This document shows positions 42,186 through 50,274 of a stretch of DNA of 56,201 nt, one piece after another. Under the pieces are notes generated by a model. That model had not been told where the DNA came from and searched no databases. It saw nothing but the letters and a program-made list of their open reading frames with translations. The DNA lies in assembly GCA_902493585.1 (NCBI GenBank), contig CABUPZ010000010.1:1-56201 (forward strand). Reading direction: 5' to 3'. This stretch comes from an uncultured Fusicatenibacter sp. GTDB taxonomy: Bacteria > Bacillota > Clostridia > Lachnospirales > Lachnospiraceae. The position numbers and the translations under genes are program-made. Positions within the stretch are counted from its first letter, which is position 1; the number at the start of each line of letters is the position of its first letter.

Positions 42186-42944
42186 CACGTTATCCTCAGC
42201 TATGCTGTTTTCTCTATGCCGTTTCAGAACCCCGCAGGCGCTTCCGATTTTTCCTCCGGCCTCCAGCCAGCGTTTCGCGCTTCTCTGCAGAGAAGTCTCC
42301 TGCGGAACCTCTGCAAGATCCGCATCTTCTTTCCGGAAGATCCACTGCATATACTCTCCGCTCTCAGGGTCCACACTGCAGATTTCATATTCCTGCTGGA
42401 ATTTCAAGATCTTTGAATTCTCATCCAGCAGTTCCTTCAGATACGGAGACAGCAGCCAGGAATCACAGGTGTAGTCGCAGTCGGCATATTCGGGAAAGTA
42501 TTTCCGGAAAAACATTTCCGCTTCCCCATAAGATTCCTGGCACAAGGCCGGTTCCAGGCGGGCATCCGACGGAATGTGCACGGAAATCACTTTTTCTCCG
42601 TTCTCCTCCGTCATCTCATACTCCAGTTCACCGATCCGGAACAGCTTCAGCCCCGTCTGCCGGTGCGTCCACCATTCCCGATCAAATCCATAGCAGCCAA
42701 AACTGGCGTGATGTTCCCTGACAAAACGGGAAAAGACCGCCATCGTATCCAAATAAATATTCTCCGGAATTCCCAACGCAACGTACTTTTCTTTCGCTTC
42801 CAGTGCTGCTTCCAGATGCTTTTTCAGGTTTTCCAGTCCGCAGTCCTGCAGTTCTCCGTCACCACACAGACGCTCTGTAACCTCCTCCGGCATCCGTATC
42901 TCCCTGCACAGTTCCTCCATTTTACGCTTCATTTTGCTCTCCAT
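42183..42944 (-). CDS. Acyltransferase-like protein with GNAT C-terminal domain
   Basis: This 253-residue protein resembles a Firmicute family annotated as acyltransferase-domain proteins (GNAT_C, PF18164): LGIPENIYLDTMAVFSRFV, CYGFDREWWTHRQTGLKLF, RIGELEYEM, ISVHIPSDARLEP and the end TCDSWLLSPYLKELL. The family is common in gut Clostridia; the substrate is unknown. GGAGAGGAAT precedes the ATG. Confidence 0.75.
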   Translation of the reverse strand: MESKMKRKMEELCREIRMPEEVTERLCGDGELQDCGLENLKKHLEAALEAKEKYVALGIPENIYLDTMAVFSRFVREHHASFGCYGFDREWWTHRQTGLKLFRIGELEYEMTEENGEKVISVHIPSDARLEPALCQESYGEAEMFFRKYFPEYADCDYTCDSWLLSPYLKELLDENSKILKFQQEYEICSVDPESGEYMQWIFRKEDADLAEVPQETSLQRSAKRWLEAGGKIGSACGVLKRHRENSIAEDNV

Positions 42945-42989
42945 ATTCCTCTCCAGAATTTCCCCGGGACGGCCTGCCGGCTTCCTGTC

Positions 42990-44321
42990 TCATCGCTGTA
43001 TATTGGCAAATTTCGTATAATCCGGCAGCCATACAAGATTCACCGTTCCAATCGGGCCGTTACGCTGTTTTGCAATGATGATCTCGGCGATTCCCTTATC
43101 CTCGGAATCTTTGTTATAGTAGTCATCACGGTAGATAAACATCACCACGTCGGCATCCTGCTCGATGGCTCCGGACTCACGCAGGTCCGACAGCATCGGC
43201 CGGTGGTCGGTCCTCTGTTCCACCGCACGGGACAGCTGGGACAGCGCCACCACCGGGACATTCAGTTCTCGTGCCAGCGCCTTCAGAGAACGTGAGATAT
43301 CCGAAATCTCCTGCTGGCGGGAATCGGTTCCCCTGCCGCTTCCAGTCATCAGCTGCAGGTAGTCGATGATAATAATATCCAGTCCATGCTCCAGCTTGTA
43401 TTTCCGGCATTTGGAGCGCATCTCGGCGATGGAGATACCCGGGGTGTCATCGATGATAAGGTTGGATTCTCCGATGATGCCGGCGCTCTCGATCAGCTTG
43501 CTCCACTCCTCGTCTTTCAGGTTACCGGTACGCAGGCTCTGGGAATCCACCTTGGACTCCATCGAAAACAGTCGGTTCATCAGCTGCTCCCGGGACATCT
43601 CAAGACTGAAGATCGCAACGGCTTTATTCTTTTTAAACGCCATGTACTGGGCGATATTCAAAACGAACGCGGTCTTTCCCATAGACGGACGTGCCGCCAC
43701 CAGGATGAAATCGGAAGGCTGAAACCCGGAGGTCTTGTAATCCAGATCCGTAAATCCGGTGGCAAGTCCGGTTACATTTCCTTTGGTTTTGGATGCCCGC
43801 TCGATATTTTCCAGAGTATTCATGACTACCTGGCGGATCGGCACATAGTCTCCCGAATTTCTCTGCTGAAGCAGCTTGAACATCCGCTTCTCCGTTTCCT
43901 CCAGGATCACTTCCACCGGCTCCTTATTCAGGTAACATTCATTTTCAATCTCTTCGCTGAGTTTGATCAGTCTGCGCAGAACCGCCTTTTCACTGACGAT
44001 TGTCGCATAATGGCGGACATTTGCCGAAGTAGGCACCGCATTGAGCAGATCCCGGACAAACTCCATGGACGTGATCTCCGGCGGCAGATCCTTCTCTTTC
44101 AGACGATCCTGCAGAGTCACCAGATCTACCGGTTTTCCTTCGTTGAACAGTTCCACCATAGCGTCGAAAATGACTCCATACTGATGCTGGTAGAAGTCAT
44201 CGCTGGTCAGCATCTCAGATGCTGCCATGATCGCCTCTCTTCCCATCAGCATGGAGCCAACGACAGACTGCTCCGCCTCTATACTGTGCGGCAAAATCCT
44301 CTTAATGAGTGCTTCTTCCAT
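42990..44321 (-). CDS. dnaB: Replicative DNA helicase DnaB (DnaC)
   Basis: This is the hexameric replication-fork helicase. The 443 residues have the N-terminal domain (PHSIEAEQSVVGSML), a linker and the RecA-like core with Walker A ARPSMGKTA (210-218), Walker B IIIIDYLQLMTG and the SLEMSREQL motif. No intein is present. It follows rplI after 7 bases, as in many Firmicutes. Confidence 0.96.
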   Translation of the reverse strand: MEEALIKRILPHSIEAEQSVVGSMLMGREAIMAASEMLTSDDFYQHQYGVIFDAMVELFNEGKPVDLVTLQDRLKEKDLPPEITSMEFVRDLLNAVPTSANVRHYATIVSEKAVLRRLIKLSEEIENECYLNKEPVEVILEETEKRMFKLLQQRNSGDYVPIRQVVMNTLENIERASKTKGNVTGLATGFTDLDYKTSGFQPSDFILVAARPSMGKTAFVLNIAQYMAFKKNKAVAIFSLEMSREQLMNRLFSMESKVDSQSLRTGNLKDEEWSKLIESAGIIGESNLIIDDTPGISIAEMRSKCRKYKLEHGLDIIIIDYLQLMTGSGRGTDSRQQEISDISRSLKALARELNVPVVALSQLSRAVEQRTDHRPMLSDLRESGAIEQDADVVMFIYRDDYYNKDSEDKGIAEIIIAKQRNGPIGTVNLVWLPDYTKFANIQR

Positions 44322-44328
44322 CTGTATC

Positions 44329-44775
44329 TTACGCTTCCTTTACGATAACTTTCAGTTTCGCGGTTACCTTCGGATGCAGCTTGACCGGTACTTCTGTAGT
44401 GCCGAGCACCTTGATCGGATTGGAAAGCTGCATTTTTTTCTTCTCAATGTCATAGCCAAGCTGCTCTTTTGCAGCCTCTGCGATCTCTTTTGTGGAAACG
44501 CTTCCGAATACCTTTCCGCCTTCTCCCACTTTGATCGCTACAGTCACAGATTTTTCCTCCAGCTCTTTTGCAAAAGCTCTTGCCTCTTCCAGCTTCTCAG
44601 CTGCAACCTTGTCTTCATGGGCCTTCTGCAGTTTCAGTTCATTCAGGTTTTTTGCAGTTGCCTCAACGCCGAGCTTTTTCGGCAGAAGCAGATTGCGGGC
44701 ATAACCGTCGCTTACATTGACGGTCTCCCCTTTTTTTCCAAGTGATTTAACATCTTCCAGTAAGATAACTTTCAT
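44329..44775 (-). CDS. rplI: 50S ribosomal protein L9
   Basis: L9 binds 23S rRNA near L1. The 148 residues open with MKVILLEDVKSLGKKGETVNVSDGYARNLLLPKKLGVEAT, have the long connecting helix, and end with the C-terminal RNA-binding domain. It starts 2 bases after the gdpP stop. Confidence 0.97.
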   Translation of the reverse strand: MKVILLEDVKSLGKKGETVNVSDGYARNLLLPKKLGVEATAKNLNELKLQKAHEDKVAAEKLEEARAFAKELEEKSVTVAIKVGEGGKVFGSVSTKEIAEAAKEQLGYDIEKKKMQLSNPIKVLGTTEVPVKLHPKVTAKLKVIVKEA

Positions 44776-44777
44776 TT

Positions 44778-46829
44778 TCAGATTTCTCCTTCCTCAAGCA
44801 TTTCTGTCAGTGTGTCTTTCAAAATCCGTTTTGCTTCATTCATACTTGCTTCCAGCTGGCAGCCTGCCATATTCAGATGACCGCCGCCGCCCATCCGCTC
44901 CATGATGATCTGTACATTGACTTCATCGATGGCACGGGCGCTGATATAGATCATTCCCCTGTACTCGGTCAGCACAAAGGAAGCTTTCACTCCCACCACA
45001 TTCAGCAGTTCATTGGCTGCCTGGGAACCTACCACCGTCGGGCTGTCCACATAATCGTGAGGACATTCCGAGATGGCAAAACAGTCCATAAAAATCTCCG
45101 CGTTGCTGATCGTCTCGCCTTTCGCCCGGTAGTCGTTCATATCTTCCCGGAACAGCTTACGCACACGGGTAACATCCGCACCGCACCGGCGCAGGAACGC
45201 CGCCGCCTCAAAGGTACGCACACCCGTTTTCTGCTGGAAATTGTCCGTATCGATCATGATACCGGCATACAGGCTGTCCGCCTCAATATTGCGGATCCGG
45301 ACGCCGTCCGCAAAATACTGCAGGATTTCCGCAACCATCTCACAGGCGGAAGACGCATACGGCTCGATATACGCGAGAACCGCATTGCGGATCACTTCGC
45401 TGCTCTGACGGTGATGATCCAGAACAACGATGGTTTTTGTCATATGGAGAATATCTTCACATTCGGTATAGCTGGGGCGGTTCACATCCACCACGACCAC
45501 CAGGGTATTCTCATCCACAAGTTCCCGCGCCTCATGGCAGTTGATGAACATGTCATCGTCATAATCTGCGCTGTTCAGGAACCCTTCCATCAACGGGCGC
45601 ACAGAACTGTTGGGGCTCTCCAGCACAATATGCGTTCTCTTGTTCAGGGTTTTCGCCGCGCGGTAAATACCGATCGCAGAGCCAAAGGAATCCGCGTCTG
45701 TATTTTTGTGTCCCATGACCACGACACGTTCCTTGCTGAGCATAAATTCTTTCAATGCATGGGCTTTGACCCTTGCCTTCACCCTGGTGTTTTTCTCTAC
45801 CGCCTGGGTCTTTCCGCCAAAATACTGGATGTGCTCCCCATCCTTCATGACCACCTGGTCGCCGCCGCGTCCAAGAGCCAGATCGATGGCGATACGGGCA
45901 TATTCGGAATTTTTTATATAGGAACCGGCATTATAACCGATACCGATACTGATGGTCACTGCCATTTCATTGCCGATATTGACCGTTTTGACCTCTTCCA
46001 GGATATCAAAACGCTTCTCTTTCAGCTTTTCCAGAGATTTTCTCCGCATGACAAGAAGGTATTTGTCCTTCTCCAGCCTCCTCAGCATACCGTCAAACCG
46101 ACTGAAATACTGATTCATCTTACGTTCCACCAGCGCAGCCAGCAGAGAACGGCGCACCGGCTCGATACTCTCCATGACTTCCTCATAATTGTCCAGATAA
46201 AGAAGTCCGGCAACCATCGTCTCATCTTCACATTTGCGGATGTACTCATTCAGCTCTGTCTCATCAAACAGATACAGAACCTGAATATAACAGCCTTCCA
46301 CCTGTAACTCCAGCATCTTGCTGCGGTCCAGCAGTTCATCGATACATACCGCTTTTACCAGCACACGAAAATCTCTTTTTTCATACGTAATATGAAATTC
46401 TTTTTCATCTTCTTCATTCTTCGGCAGTTTTTCCTGAGTGATCCCGGAAAACACCGAGGTGACCGATTTGTGATACTGCTTCGTCTTGCCGGTCAGTTCT
46501 GTAAACGCATTGTTGACCCACAAAAGCTTTCCCTGCCGGTCCATGACTGCATACGGAATCTCCAGTTCCTGGAGCAGGCGTTTCTGCACCTGTCCATACT
46601 CGGCGGCAAATGTGATTATCTCGTTCAGAATTCTCGGCCTGCTCCTGAAATACATGGACAGGACGATCACCACATAGACGCCGACACAGACCGTAAACCA
46701 GATTCCTGCAGTCACCTGAATAAAATACATCACCACATTCATCGCGATCAGGAGCAGCGACAGCAGGATCGGCCAGATCATATAGCTCTTCAGCCGTCCG
46801 GCAAACTTGATTTTATTGTTATTGTTCAT
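44778..46829 (-). CDS. gdpP: Cyclic-di-AMP phosphodiesterase GdpP (DHH family)
   Basis: GdpP hydrolyses c-di-AMP to pApA. The 683 residues contain two membrane spans (about 16-37 and 40-60), a PAS-like domain (about 80-150), a degenerate GGDEF domain (about 175-305), and DHH/DHHA1 domains: VMGHKNTDADSFGSAIG, VVVVDVNRPS, VVLDHHRQ and the final GGGGHLNMAGCQ. Standard length and order (gdpP-rplI-dnaB). Confidence 0.96.
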   Translation of the reverse strand: MNNNNKIKFAGRLKSYMIWPILLSLLLIAMNVVMYFIQVTAGIWFTVCVGVYVVIVLSMYFRSRPRILNEIITFAAEYGQVQKRLLQELEIPYAVMDRQGKLLWVNNAFTELTGKTKQYHKSVTSVFSGITQEKLPKNEEDEKEFHITYEKRDFRVLVKAVCIDELLDRSKMLELQVEGCYIQVLYLFDETELNEYIRKCEDETMVAGLLYLDNYEEVMESIEPVRRSLLAALVERKMNQYFSRFDGMLRRLEKDKYLLVMRRKSLEKLKEKRFDILEEVKTVNIGNEMAVTISIGIGYNAGSYIKNSEYARIAIDLALGRGGDQVVMKDGEHIQYFGGKTQAVEKNTRVKARVKAHALKEFMLSKERVVVMGHKNTDADSFGSAIGIYRAAKTLNKRTHIVLESPNSSVRPLMEGFLNSADYDDDMFINCHEARELVDENTLVVVVDVNRPSYTECEDILHMTKTIVVLDHHRQSSEVIRNAVLAYIEPYASSACEMVAEILQYFADGVRIRNIEADSLYAGIMIDTDNFQQKTGVRTFEAAAFLRRCGADVTRVRKLFREDMNDYRAKGETISNAEIFMDCFAISECPHDYVDSPTVVGSQAANELLNVVGVKASFVLTEYRGMIYISARAIDEVNVQIIMERMGGGGHLNMAGCQLEASMNEAKRILKDTLTEMLEEGEI

Positions 46830-46936
46830 CTACACAAACACCTTTCAAAAGAGATATTTGTCCACATTACGAATTGTATTATACCACTAATCACCCGAAA
46901 GCAAAAGCTTTTTTTGTCTGACAGCTTTCCCCGGTC

Positions 46937-46964
46937 CATAAGTTTCGCTGGCGGAACGCTTCTC
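46937..46964. repeat. Degenerate GTAAC element
   Basis: CATAAGTTTCGCTGGCGGAA then CGCTTCTC keeps the length and central bases of the palindrome; a further half (CCAGCAGAACGGTTGA) lies just downstream. Confidence 0.4.
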
Positions 46965-47007
46965 TCAAAGCAAGAGATCCGCCAGCAGAACGGTTGATTC
47001 CTGTAGA

Positions 47008-47046
47008 AAAGGGCTGCCGCAGATTACTCTGCGGCAGCCCTTTCTT
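47008..47046 (-). terminator. Terminator of rpsF-ssb-rpsR
   Basis: A perfect 16-bp stem (AAAGGGCTGCCGCAGA / TCTGCGGCAGCCCTTT) with a 4-base loop, followed on the minus strand by TTCT. Confidence 0.9.
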
Positions 47047-47085
47047 CTTACCGTCTCCGGTCAATTCCTGTCATTCTGATGTGTA

Positions 47086-47334
47086 TCAGTCATCCACATA
47101 CGGCATGATTGCCATATGTCTTGCGCGTTTTACTGCTACAGTGACTGCTCTCTGATGTTTTGCACAGGTGCCTGTCACTCTTCTCGGCAGGATTTTTCCA
47201 CGCTCAGATACATATTTTTTCAGTTTTGCTGCATCCTTGTAGCTGATTTCTTCGCCGCCGCAGAAAACACAGACTTTTCTTCTTCTGCGCATCGGTTTTC
47301 TGGATGCCGGTTTCTCACTGTTATTGTAAGCCAT
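47086..47334 (-). CDS. rpsR: 30S ribosomal protein S18
   Basis: S18 binds S6 and 16S rRNA. The 82-residue protein (MAYNNSEKPASRKPMRRRRKVCVFC, then KDAAKLKKYVSERGKILPRRVTGTCAKHQR) keeps three of the cysteines seen in zinc-binding S18 proteins. ATG 47334 is preceded by AAGGAG. Confidence 0.96.
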   Translation of the reverse strand: MAYNNSEKPASRKPMRRRRKVCVFCGGEEISYKDAAKLKKYVSERGKILPRRVTGTCAKHQRAVTVAVKRARHMAIMPYVDD

Positions 47335-47357
47335 GTTCACACTCTCCTTTATCACGA

Positions 47358-47828
47358 TTAATTAAATGGAAGCTCCTCGTCGATTCCATCCGGAATGTTC
47401 ATAAATCCATCTGCGGAAACACTGCCCATATCACGGGGAGCAGCCGCCGGCGCAGGTGCAGGCGCAGAATTGTAAGGCGCAGCGTATCCGCTGTTATGCT
47501 CGCTGGCGCTCTTGCTCTCCGCAAACTCCTGTTCCTCAACAACAACGTCTGTCGTATAGACCTTCTGTCCTTCGCGGTTGGTGTAGCTTCCGGTCTGGAT
47601 GCGGCCTGTGATGGCAATCTTCGTTCCCTGGCGCAGATATTTCTCTGCGAACTCAGCCTGACGTCCGAACGCAACACAGCCGATAAAATCAGCGGCAGCG
47701 TCTCCGTCACGCTTGAAACGTCTGTCCACAGCAAGTGTATAACGTGCAACCGCTGTTGCGTTCTCACCTGCGGAATATCTCACATCCGGGTCTCTTGTCA
47801 GTCTTCCCATTAAAATGACTTTATTCAT
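47358..47828 (-). CDS. ssb: Single-stranded DNA-binding protein
   Basis: The 156-residue SSB has an OB fold (MNKVILMGRLTRDPDVRYSA, DFIGCVAFGRQAEFAEKYLRQGTKIAITGRIQT), a Pro/Ala-rich linker (about 105-135) and the acidic tip DEELPFN, which recruits repair and replication proteins. It lies between rpsF and rpsR as usual. Confidence 0.97.
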   Translation of the reverse strand: MNKVILMGRLTRDPDVRYSAGENATAVARYTLAVDRRFKRDGDAAADFIGCVAFGRQAEFAEKYLRQGTKIAITGRIQTGSYTNREGQKVYTTDVVVEEQEFAESKSASEHNSGYAAPYNSAPAPAPAAAPRDMGSVSADGFMNIPDGIDEELPFN

Positions 47829-47839
47829 TGATCTACCTC

Positions 47840-48127
47840 TTATGCCTCTTTCTTAACAACCAGGTATCTCAGTACATTGTCCATAATACGCATATGGCGC
47901 TCGATCTCTGCCGGAGCAGTCGTCTCTGCTTCGAACTGGATGAAATAATAGAAGCCTTCGCGCATGTGCTGGATTTCATAAGCGAGACGTTTTTTGCCCC
48001 ACTCCTCCACCTCAGAGATGGTTCCGCCGTAACGGGTTACATAGCCTTTCGCTTTCTCTACTACGGCATTGCGCTCTTCTTCCTCAAGCTTTGCGTTTAC
48101 AACCAGTGCTAATTCGTACTTGTTCAT
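47840..48127 (-). CDS. rpsF: 30S ribosomal protein S6
   Basis: S6 forms a heterodimer with S18. The 95 residues start MNKYELALVVNAKLEEEERN and include GKKRLAYEIQHMREGFYYFI. The start at 48127 is fixed by GAAGGAGGG upstream; an open frame further upstream is chance. Confidence 0.97.
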   Translation of the reverse strand: MNKYELALVVNAKLEEEERNAVVEKAKGYVTRYGGTISEVEEWGKKRLAYEIQHMREGFYYFIQFEAETTAPAEIERHMRIMDNVLRYLVVKKEA

Positions 48128-48232
48128 GCTTTCCCTCCTTCTGGTCTTTGGCCCCCTGCACGCCAGGGAGCAAGGAATCCGTTTTTGTATATCACAGAAC
48201 CTGATTCTACCATAAATGCGAAAAAAATACAA
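48128..48232 (-). promoter_or_regulatory. rpsF promoter and structured leader
   Basis: TTGTAT (48227-48232), 17 bp, TAGAAT (48204-48209). The leader of about 70 bases has a CCCTG/CAGGG hairpin, then GCCAAAGACCAGAAGGAGGG reaching the ribosome-binding site. In many Firmicutes S6:S18 binds such a leader to repress the operon; I could not identify the conserved CCG bulge, so the autoregulatory role is only likely. Confidence 0.55.
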
Positions 48233-48306
48233 GAGCCAGGGATTTTTTCTTTGGTCACTTTCGTCCGCTTTTGAATTTTCAAACCATACTTTAGTTTTGG
48301 AAACAC

Positions 48307-48335
48307 TTGACAAAATTTGAAGAATATAGTTTGAT
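48307..48335 (+). promoter_or_regulatory. Promoter of the c-di-GMP riboswitch transcript
   Basis: TTGACA (48307-48312), 17 bp, TTTGAT (48330-48335), divergent from the rpsF promoter. Confidence 0.6.
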
Positions 48336-48354
48336 GATAACAGAAAACAACCGA

Positions 48355-48445
48355 ATAATTTTTGGCAAAACCTTCGAAAGATGGTGACGCAAAGCTATAG
48401 GGTCTAATCCATGTAACATGAGAATGACAACCAGTTGCAGTAATC
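48355..48445 (+). ncRNA. Cyclic-di-GMP-I riboswitch (GEMM-I)
   Basis: The GEMM-I core is clear: GGCAAAACC with the GAAA tetraloop, GGTGACGCAAAGCTATAGGG, TCTAA, and the closing ACCAGTTGC. The G before CAAA (the ligand-contacting position) fits c-di-GMP rather than the cGAMP variant. A TATCGG/CCGATA stem and an intrinsic terminator follow, so it is an on/off transcription switch. No intact gene remains directly downstream. Confidence 0.9.
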
Positions 48446-48480
48446 GAATCTTATCGGATTTGCCGATAGATATTGTGCAA

Positions 48481-48510
48481 CGGATAAAACGAATGTTTTA
48501 TCCGTTTTTT
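48481..48510 (+). terminator. Riboswitch expression-platform terminator
   Basis: CGGATAAAAC-GAAT-GTTTTATCCG, a perfect 10-bp stem with TTTTTT after it. The preceding stem at 48452-48468 (TATCGG/CCGATA) may take part in switching. Confidence 0.85.
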
Positions 48511-48549
48511 ATTATATTTTATTCCTGTTTTTTCCAATCATTCAATTGC

Positions 48550-48780
48550 AGACAATCCGAGTATTTGCCGAAACGAAGAAACAGACGCCGACGACGTACG
48601 CAAAGCCCGAATTGCCGGCCTGTACCGCCGCGACGAGCAGATGACTCTGCGTCTCAGTCACGAAAATCCGGAAATCAAACAGCTTTACCGGGATTTCTAT
48701 GGAAAACCGCTCAGTGAATTAGCGGAAAAAATGCTTCACACTGCTTATATCAGCAGAGCCGGGGACTTAAAACAAGGCAC
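48550..48780 (+). pseudogene. C-terminal fragment of an [FeFe]-hydrogenase
   Basis: A frame without a start reads DADDVRKARIAGLYRRDEQM, TLRLSHENPEIKQLYRDFYG and KMLHTAYISRAGD, matching the small-subunit-like tail of iron-only hydrogenases (LYxxDxxxxLRxSHENPxIxxLYxxFxGxP...LLHTxY). All cluster-binding domains are absent. It runs in frame towards the rubrerythrin remnant. Confidence 0.65.
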
Positions 48781-48827
48781 AACAAAACAGGAAACGAAGA
48801 ATGACAAAAAGAAAGGAACAGAAACAA

Positions 48828-49237
48828 TGACAAAATGGAAATGTAAGATCTGCGGTTATATTTATGAAGGAGAAACTCAGCCGGAGGATTATACCTGTCC
48901 AATCTGGAAGCAGCCGGCATCTTCTTTCGAAAAGGTAGAAGAAGTACCGTCCGCATCCGGAACCTCTCCCTATGCAGGCACAAAAACAGAGAAGAACCTT
49001 CAGGAAGCCTTTGCAGGTGAAAGCCAGGCAAGAAACAAATACACCTTCTTTGCCCAGATCGCGGAATTATTCCTGATGACAGCGCGCAACGAACAGGAAC
49101 ATGCCCGCCTCTGGTATCAGGAACTTGGTCATGTGGGAACCTCCGATCCGGTCGGCGCTAACCGTGTGCCGCCGGCACACAGCACCGCCAAATGGACATG
49201 CAAGCATGTCCGCTTGGCTCGTTGCCCGCGGGAATAA
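48828..49237 (+). pseudogene. Rubredoxin-rubrerythrin remnant
   Basis: MTKWKCKICGYIYEGETQPE is a rubredoxin domain, but the second CPxC reads CPIW: the fourth iron-binding Cys is Trp. The rubrerythrin part EKNLQEAFAGESQARNKYTF has FFAQIAELFLMTARNEQEHA, lacking the usual nine or so residues (KEGYEQIAE type) between the two IAE repeats, and after YQELGHVGT it leaves the family (TSDPVGANRVPPAHS) and stops early. One iron-site helix pair and the C-terminal half are missing, so it cannot be a working peroxide reductase. Confidence 0.75.
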
Positions 49238-49276
49238 ACGGCGGACAGACTGCAAAAACGCATGTTCAGGCACACT

Positions 49277-49459
49277 CTACTCTTTCTTTCGGAGGCCTCT
49301 CGTATTTTTTTCCACCAGCTTCCGCGCGATCATGATCTGGTGTCCGCAGCCGACGCACTTCAGCCTGAAGTCCGCGCCCACACGAAGGATTTCCCACTCG
49401 CTGCTGCCGCAGGGATGCGGCTTTTTCAATTTCACAATATCTCCAACTTCGTAATTCAT
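49277..49459 (-). CDS. DUF951 protein (YyzM-like)
   Basis: This 60-residue protein, MNYEVGDIVKLKKPHPCGSS...ADFRLKCVGCGHQIMIARKL, is a small beta-barrel DUF951 protein with a CxxC. It lies near rpsF, as in Bacillus. It starts 2 bases after the sirtuin stop and uses its GTGAGGTAG as ribosome-binding site. Function unknown. Confidence 0.88.
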   Translation of the reverse strand: MNYEVGDIVKLKKPHPCGSSEWEILRVGADFRLKCVGCGHQIMIARKLVEKNTRGLRKKE

Positions 49460-49461
49460 AA

Positions 49462-50187
49462 CTACCTCACTTTTATCCGGGACATCACCTGCCCGATTGG
49501 TTCTTCGATCAGCAGATCCGCATTGCCGTCCACCGGTGTGGCGCTCCGGTTCAGCACGATCAGCGCTTCTCCCTGAAAATATCTGAGCAACCCTGCCGCC
49601 GGATAGACCGCCAGGGACGTTCCCCCTACGATTAATACGTCTGCTTCTGAAATAGCATTTACCGACTCTTCCATAATCTTCTGGTCCAGAGCTTCCTCAT
49701 ACAGGACAACGTCCGGTTTCACAATTCCCTGGCAGTGTTTACACCGCGGAACACCATCCGTATCCCTGATATACTGCGCATCATAAAATGCACCGCAGTT
49801 CATGCAGTAATTTCTGTGGATGCTGCCATGCAGCTCCAGAACCTTCCGGCTCCCGGCTACCTGATGGAGACCGTCAATATTCTGGGTTGCCACTGCCTTC
49901 AGCTTTCCAGCCTGTTCCAGTTCCGCCAGCTTTTTGTGTGCCGCGTTTGGAGCCGCATCCAGCACCAGCATCTTTTCCCGGTAAAAGCGGAAAAATTCCT
50001 CCGGATGTCTCATAAAAAAGCTGTGACTCAGGATCGTCTCCGGCGGATACTCATACTTTTGATGATACAGCCCGTCCACACTTCTGAAATCCGGAATTCC
50101 GCTCTCCGTGGACACACCCGCTCCTCCAAAAAACACCAGTCGGTCATATCGGTCGATAATCTGCTGCAGTCTCTCGATTTTCTCCAT
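49462..50187 (-). CDS. cobB: NAD-dependent protein deacylase (Sir2 family)
   Basis: The 241-residue sirtuin removes acyl groups from lysines with NAD. It has GAGVSTESGIPDFRS, TQNIDGLHQVAGS, the catalytic His in LELHGSIHRNYC, four zinc cysteines (CMNCG...CKHC) and VVGGTSLAVYPAAGLL. GAGGAAAAA precedes the ATG. Substrates unknown. Confidence 0.94.
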   Translation of the reverse strand: MEKIERLQQIIDRYDRLVFFGGAGVSTESGIPDFRSVDGLYHQKYEYPPETILSHSFFMRHPEEFFRFYREKMLVLDAAPNAAHKKLAELEQAGKLKAVATQNIDGLHQVAGSRKVLELHGSIHRNYCMNCGAFYDAQYIRDTDGVPRCKHCQGIVKPDVVLYEEALDQKIMEESVNAISEADVLIVGGTSLAVYPAAGLLRYFQGEALIVLNRSATPVDGNADLLIEEPIGQVMSRIKVR

Positions 50188-50274
50188 TTTTTCCTCCTTC
50201 CTGACGCACTTGCTGCGTCATCAAGGCAGATTTGGAAGTTTATTTCCAAACTTTCTCCTCCCGAAGCTGTCCGC

